Below are positions 33,001 to 38,325 of a DNA stretch of 38,325 nt, in pieces. Both the position numbers and the translations under genes were made by a program. The notes under the pieces were generated by a model. That model was not told where the DNA came from, made no database searches, and saw only the letters and a program-made list of their open reading frames with translations. Origin of the DNA: Tricholomella constricta (lineage: Eukaryota; Basidiomycota; Agaricomycetes; Agaricales; Lyophyllaceae); contig JAACJP010000156.1 of the NCBI GenBank assembly GCA_013368375.1, positions 1-38,325 of the forward strand, in the 5' to 3' direction. The stretch's first letter is position 1, and every line of letters starts with the position of its first letter.

Positions 33001-33300
33001 CGTTGTGTTCAAGTTGTGATGATCGGGTGGCTGTACAATCAACAGGCACCAACGATCGTCTGCGTGTGCTCATCGCTCAACGAAAAAAGTGCACACCCGG
33101 CTTGTAGTCCTATACAGGTGCCGAATTCTTTTTGTTTTACTTGCGAGATAAATTCTAAGTACCAAGTACTAATTAAAGCACCAACCACTTATCCCCTAGT
33201 GGTTCAGGCACAACCGCTTTTTTTTCCAGGGCGCCCTCACTGAGGGTGCCGCCGCACCCTCGAATTTGTTCGCAGTGCTATTCCTTCTCGCTCGACCTGA
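30096..33300. repeat. Repeat block B, remainder, with minus-strand gene-like relics
   Basis: Corresponds loosely to 17480-19640, and a segment is repeated again inside it (about 31000-31350 and 32000-32480). The minus strand reads related Gly/Trp/Pro patterns in both (for example CDPRPANWD and ALLDDWRG), matching 18600-18100. At 32940-32600 minus-strand exon-like pieces with a TCACAG acceptor resemble 19330-19000. The palindrome recurs at 33231 after TTTTCCAG. Long frames (up to 324 residues) are Pro/Arg/Gly-rich and overlap on both strands, so I do not call them genes. Confidence 0.5.
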
Positions 33301-35229
33301 CTCAATCTCACCTACGACAGGACGCAGTGAGTAGTTTCGCACATTCACCACTCACAATATTCTAATATACCAGATCAGTAAATAGTCACCCATTCCGGAA
33401 TCCTTAGGTCAATATGGAGGACTTCTTTCCTGAAGTATACCTTTGTGAGACTCCATCCTTTCCTCAATCCCTTTGAACTGACATTCAAATTTTTGAAGCC
33501 TCGGTGTTTTCGTTGATACTCACCTCGCTCATTCGCACACTGTCTACTTCTCCATCTGGGATTCTGGGATCGTCGGCCACGAGCTCGCACAGCCTTCCAC
33601 GATCTCGCCCATGTTGCTGGGCATACCTTTATTGCTTCAGTGGGAACGAACGCATAATGGCCAGACTGCGCTCCAAGTCTTCGAGCTGGCTGGCTTGGTG
33701 GCATACTACGTGCATATCACGGATGAGGCGCAAGAGGGGCGTGGACGAGGCCGCCACTACCATGAAAGGTACGTCTTTGTCTGTGTATTTCTTATTTCTT
33801 TTTAATTTTTCTTCATCGCCCTCTGCTTTGCCTCGTTCTTCCCTTTGCCTTTTTTTTGTGAACGCACCGACTCATCTCTCCACAGCCCGCCCCCTTCCCT
33901 CTCCCTTCCCCTGTCCCTTCCCTCTCCACCACTGCCACCGCCACCGCCTCTCACTCGACCTCCACATCACCGCCTCTCACTCGACCTCCACATCACCGCC
34001 CACACCACCACCAACCTCGCCAGCGCCAGCAGCTTCGACTCCCACCGCCCTCCAGGATGCAGTCACAGCCTCTCTCGCCAAGGATCACCTCTACAATCAC
34101 AATTACAACCACGAGCCTCCCCATGCACGAGCCTTACCCTCAAGCACACGTACACGCATACCCACAGGCCGTTTGGGAACCGGGTCCGGGAAGCGGGCGG
34201 GGGCGGCAGTGCTGGCAGGCTGAGCTTCAGGTTCGGCCGTGGACAGGAGGTGGGGGTTCTATCCAATCGGTAGGGGGACCACGTGCGTCTTTGGGTTCTG
34301 GATCTGGGTCTTTGGGTGCGGGTGCTGGGACGGATGGGGCATGGGTGAAGGAAAAGGAGCGGGGTGCACACCACATCATACGGTGTTTAGCTCCCCTTCC
34401 GGACTCGCCGTCGCTGTCGAGAGGCCGGAGAGATCATCCTTAGAGGGAGACAGTGGCACCGGGCCGCGAGTGGGGGAGGTAGAGGCGAGCTGAAGGCGCT
34501 GACGTGAGAGAGGCGGGAGGCGGAGTGGGGAGAGCATGAGCGTTGAGTGAGAGTGGAAGCAGGATCGAGGTATGGCAGGGAAAGGGAGCGGTCGAGCTTG
34601 CAGGAACAGTTGGTGGTGGGGACTGGGATGGGTAGGAGCGGGAAGCGGACGACGTTGGCTGCGCTCAGGGCGAGGGGGGAGGTGTGCTTGGACATTGGCA
34701 TGGGCGGCTTGGACAGGAGTCCTGTGGTCGCTGCGGCTTTCTAGACATGGTCCCGGAGGAGGCCGTCAATTGTTCCATCGTTCGGCATCTTCAACCATCG
34801 TCGTCGTCGCCTGCCTTCTCCTACTCGCTCTCTCCTTCGCCATCATTGTCATTCTCGCCATACTCTTCCTCCCCACGGCCCTCGTCTTCACCTTCCTCCA
34901 ATTCACCTGAAAACGCTGATTTTTGCACTTGTAGAGGAGAACGTTGAGCTGGGTATTGGTAGCTATGAGCCCTCTGTGCAGGGTACCTTCTCGTACGCAA
35001 GTTCTGGCTATATAGTTCGTTCAGTAACTTTCTTTTTCTTTGTTTTTGCTACATGCTGGGGAATACACATGTTGACTGGTCGCCTGGATTGAGGTCGCTT
35101 ATTTTTCAGCCCGCTTTGGGAGTCAGGCCTGGCGAGAGTTCGGTCATCATCTTATTTGTCTCCTCTGGCGCGCTTATTTTGTTAAAGTAAGAAATATACT
35201 GGCGCACGCCAAAAGTCCTTTGTGAAGAA
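33301..35229. other. CT-rich and GA-rich low-complexity DNA, no gene supported
   Basis: 33780-34060 is pyrimidine-rich with an exact 26-bp tandem duplication (33945-33970 and 33971-33996). 34160-34700 is G-rich. The longest plus frame (33504-34223) is Ser/Pro/Thr-rich and overlapped by frames in other phases. No motif recognised. Confidence 0.45.
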
Positions 35230-36700
35230 CACTACAAAACAAGAAGTGAATTGCTACATGTACATACTGTTACCGAGCCGGGCACACCGCACAACGCAGA
35301 TGGTGGATGCGATGAGATGCAGGTCCAGAAGTCGCTGACGCCGACATCGGTAGAGCCGCCAGATTGGAACTTGTTGACCGCGCGACGATGTCGAGGTTGC
35401 CTGTGATGAGGGTGAGCGACAGGACAACGTTGCAAGAGAACGCATGTGCAGGGGTCGAGACTAGGATTGTGAATCTGTACTCTCGGATTGATAAAATCTT
35501 TGCCAATCGCTTCGACATATTTGACATTGCACAGGGTCATCGTGGTCGAAACCAAGCGCCAGAACATCGACGACAGAACTTCACGTCCCACATCGCAGAT
35601 GCTGTCGGCCAAGCCATCGCGCTGCTAAAGTCTGCAGACTATGCCAGGCACTGCGCTGCTTTGGCTTCTCAGTCTGATCATCACCTTCGCATATCACCGT
35701 GTCGAATCTAGATGTGCGAATTGTGGCATAGCGTTCAGTCTGCAGATCGTGTCGCATTGCCTGTGTGGCGGAGGCAATCAATTACCGCCGACAAAAATGA
35801 TGATAGAATAGTAACACATACCTTGCACTTGAGTAACATTCGAGGAGGGCGGCGACGCAGAAATGGCACAGACACCAAATACCCGCCATCGCACCATAAT
35901 CATCGGTTCACCCGCGCCCCAAGTCCCGATGATGCAGCGCCCGAATACCTCTGGGCCCTCCGCTCCGTTTATGAGTTCTGTGACATACAATACAGTCAGT
36001 AAAACGTACACACTGCCGTAAATTACTCGCATACCAGCCAGCCTGTGTAGTACAACCGTAAATACATCCCCAGCTCGCCTTTTCTCTCCCACTGCATGTG
36101 CTGAAACACTTGACGTTGATGTTCGAGCATATGAGTTGGCGGCGACACCGTGTAATCGATGTCAGTCTGATAAGGCATGTGGATACAGTCGATCGGAGTG
36201 CATACCTTGGGTATTCGAAGCCACTGCCATCTCTCTGTGACCCAACAGCGCGTGGAAGGTCGCGTTGCAGCCGTTGAACAAATCGAGAACTGGGAAAGAA
36301 AATCGAGAACTGGATAAGAAAATAGACGGCCAGACGAAATTGGAACATGGCATTGAGACTTACCTCCGTGAGCAAGCCTGAGATCTTATGTGCGATGCTT
36401 GGTTGATAATGCGAGATACACTGCACGGTGTCGATTTTTGAACGGCCTTGGGTACTCGACATTGACCGTGTGAAAAATCCAATCTAAATGTGATAAGGGC
36501 AAGTTTGCGTTGGAATTCACAGTCGACATATAACTCCAAGTTTTGATCGTTCATTTCCACTGACCATTTCACATCACCTTTCTCCATCTCGACAGCGTAC
36601 AGGATGGCTGCGGCTTTGCGACTCCAGCGGGGGCCCGAAGGTAATGTCATCGAGCCAGGGACACTACAATCAAGTACGCAGACCACAGTCCTGTCCACGG
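35230..36700 (-). pseudogene. Intron-bearing gene relic, copy 2 (inverted relative to copy 1)
   Basis: The minus strand contains exon-like pieces with GT-AG segments, including 36363-36310 (54 nt; GTAAGTC...TTATCCAG), which matches the intron at 21209-21265. An exon-like part reads TDIDYTVSPPTHMLEHQRQV (about 36160-36100), close to copy 1. A ~20-bp tandem duplication around 36281-36320 has doubled the splice-acceptor region. Pieces in 36700-36460 and 35620-35260 may be flanking exons. Frames are interrupted. Family unknown. Confidence 0.5.
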
Positions 36701-36910
36701 GACCGCAGTCTGCCTCAGCAAGGGGCTCATGGGCGACTCCGAAGTCGGGTGCGTCGGTATTCCTCGTATGGGTCGTTTCGTATGTCTCTTCGTTGACGTC
36801 GTATTATGCATTTCACTATCAGTGCAGGCCGCATTGTGACGCAGGGTATAGTGCGGATCGGCATGTCGATCGAGAGGCAGGGAGACTGACAGGAACGAGC
36901 AGCAGGGCAC

Positions 36911-36915
36911 ACCCA
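36911..36915. repeat. Target-site duplication, left side (ACCCA)
   Basis: ACCCA directly outside the 3' LTR of element 1, equal to the 5-mer at 4340-4344 outside the 5' LTR. Confidence 0.8.
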
Positions 36916-37061
36916 TGTTACGGTCAAGGTTGAGACAATAGACTTAGGGCGAGGGACGAAGCGTAGCAGCTATGAATGTGTTGATTGAACTAAGGAAAAA
37001 GTGTATCGTAAAATAACGCGTAAGTAAGTAGGTGAGACATAACGTAGTAGTGACCGTGACA
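36916..37061 (-). repeat. 3' LTR of element 1 (146 bp)
   Basis: Identical by eye to 4194-4339, with the same TG...CA ends and internal TTGATTGAACTA. It is bounded on its inner side by a polypurine tract. Confidence 0.93.
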
Positions 37062-38325
37062 TTATCCCCCTTTTAATGGTGGATCGAGGCGATTGGGAGG
37101 CCGAGAGACGCGACCTGTGCGAGTAGTGGTAGTAGGCGGAGGTACATAAACAGAACGAGGATTTTCATGTATAGTAGGAGGAGAAACGGGACGAGGATGA
37201 GGAAACGACGACGAACCGTGAGCCGAACTCTGTTCGCGGACCGTCTACCGAGGTTGCACGGCTCCTGGCGTAACACCAGTTACGTCGAAGTGCGACACGG
37301 GAGACTCGGACGTAGAGAGGGGAAGTTCGGTCGATGGAACATCTTGGCGTCGTGAGTGGAACTAGTAGTAAATTGTCAGTATATAAGAGAAATGTTGTTG
37401 TAACGTAATAGATGAGCCTCGGAGCTCGGGGGTGACGACGGTGGAAACGATCGATAAGTTCGTTGGCGGTGGTAGGGATGTCGGAGAGGGCGATCCAGGA
37501 ATTTTCTGAGTCGGGAAGGGAGTGCCAGTGGACGAAGTATTCATAACGATGACCGATTTTGCGAGAGTCGAGGATGTTGGAAATGGATGGGGTAGAGTCG
37601 GCGAGTTGGAAGGTCGAGGAGAAGTGGGGATGGAATTCTGAAGGGTCTTGATAGGGTTCTAATAGGGAGGTGTGGAACACGGGATGGAGTCGAGAGAGAT
37701 AGGATGGGAGGCGTAGCTGATACGTCTGCAAGCCGATACGACGAACGACTGGGAAAGGGCCGAGGCGTCGATGATCCAATTTGAGCGACGGCCTAGTCGT
37801 TCGAATGTTACGGCGAAGTAGCCATACCAATTGGTCGGGAGATAGGATGGAGAGGTAAGACCTTGGTGTCGAATATTCTCTTTTGACGATCTTGAGAATA
37901 CTGAAGTTCGGCGCGTAGTTCGGAAGATTTGATCTAAACGTAGAGCTAAATCGTCAGCAGCAGGGACGGTAGAGACTTCAGAAAGTTTAGGAGTGAAGGT
38001 AGGATGGAAACCATAGTTGGCGTAGAATGGCGAATGTTTTGTTGACGATTTCGGAGTTGTTGAAAACGAATTCTGCCAGGGGAAGGTAAATCAACCCAAT
38101 CGTCCTGCTGGTACGAGCAGTACGCGCGTAGATAGCCCTCGAGACTGATTAGTACGCTCTGTGAGGCCATCCGTGCGTGGGTGATAGGCTGTGGAGAAAC
38201 GAGCGTCGATGTCGAGACGCAAAGTAAGTTCTTTCCAAAAGTTAGAAACAAAAAGGGTGCCACGATCCGAGATGATGGAATCTGGGAGACCGTTAGCGAA
38301 ATATGCGATCGACAAATAACCACGC
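37062..38325 (-). pseudogene. pol: pol C-terminal part of element 1 (integrase core, chromodomain), several frameshifts
   Basis: From base 38325 the frame reads [10 protein letters not shown], then breaks at a TAA (38295-38293); two missing bases would restore it. The next frame (38294 on) has [12 protein letters not shown] with the second catalytic Asp (38267-38265) and TDGLTE with the Glu (38159-38157). Further breaks occur near 38140 and 38095, again between 37950 and 37830, and once more between 37280 and 37165. The frame starting at 37830 holds a chromodomain (about 37584-37435; YEYFVHWHSLPDSENSW). Compared with element 2 all parts are present in the right order, so these look like small indels in an otherwise complete element, real or from consensus errors. 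Confidence 0.88.
37065..37074 (-). promoter_or_regulatory. Polypurine tract of element 1
   Basis: Sense AAAAGGGGGA followed by TAA and the LTR. The TAA (37064-37062) is in the frame of a basic tail reading RTGRVSRPPNRLDPPLKGG. So the end of pol appears to run through the polypurine tract and stop at the LTR edge. Confidence 0.8.

Noticed and set aside
1..38325. tRNA, rRNA or bacterial/plasmid replication genes
   Set aside because: No cloverleaf, rRNA-like stretch, Rep or Cas protein was recognised by eye; a tRNA scan was not possible here.

Overview
The window looks like nuclear DNA of a filamentous basidiomycete (Agaricomycetes-type). The pointers are short 54-58 nt GT-AG introns, Ty3/gypsy chromovirus retrotransposons whose integrases carry chromodomains, a fungal Zn2Cys6-type cluster, and degraded intron-bearing host gene pieces. 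No intact ordinary housekeeping gene was found. Most of the sequence is transposon, repeat and gene relic.

Layout. (1) 1-4339, minus strand: 5' LTR, primer site, gag and most of pol of a Ty3/gypsy chromovirus (element 1). (2) 4340-6840: anonymous DNA and a decayed HECT ubiquitin-ligase fragment. (3) 6841-9638: repeat block A, first half, with arrays built on a short palindrome. (4) 9639-16549, minus strand: a second, 5'-truncated chromovirus (element 2) with its 3' LTR, a 1.4k-residue pol, and on the opposite strand a three-exon gene for a Zn2Cys6/coiled-coil protein. (5) 16550-19640: repeat block A, second half. (6) 19640-26800: relics of intron-containing genes and low-complexity CT-rich DNA. 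(7) 26805-33300: repeat block B, a diverged uninterrupted copy of block A. (8) 33300-36910: low-complexity DNA and an inverted second copy of a spliced gene relic. (9) 36911-38325, minus strand: the 3' part of element 1, with the pol C-terminus, polypurine tract and 3' LTR.

The most striking observation is that the two window ends fit together. The integrase frame that runs off base 1 continues in frame, with no base or residue missing, from base 38325. The two 146-bp LTRs appear identical. The outer flank of each LTR is the same 5-mer (ACCCA at 4340-4344 and 36911-36915), as expected for a single insertion with its target-site duplication. The window therefore behaves as a closed circle, or as one unit of a ~38.3-kb tandem array, opened inside a 5,749-bp element.

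Element 1 also shows a complete expression and priming logic. It has a 12-nt self-complementarity between its LTR and the primer site (Tf1/sushi-type self-priming). It has a G GGA AAA slippery heptamer followed by a hairpin at the gag-pol overlap. Element 2 shows a partially duplicated protease and the antisense, intron-bearing transcription-factor-like gene. Regions described as relics or repeats were judged by eye; identities were not computed.
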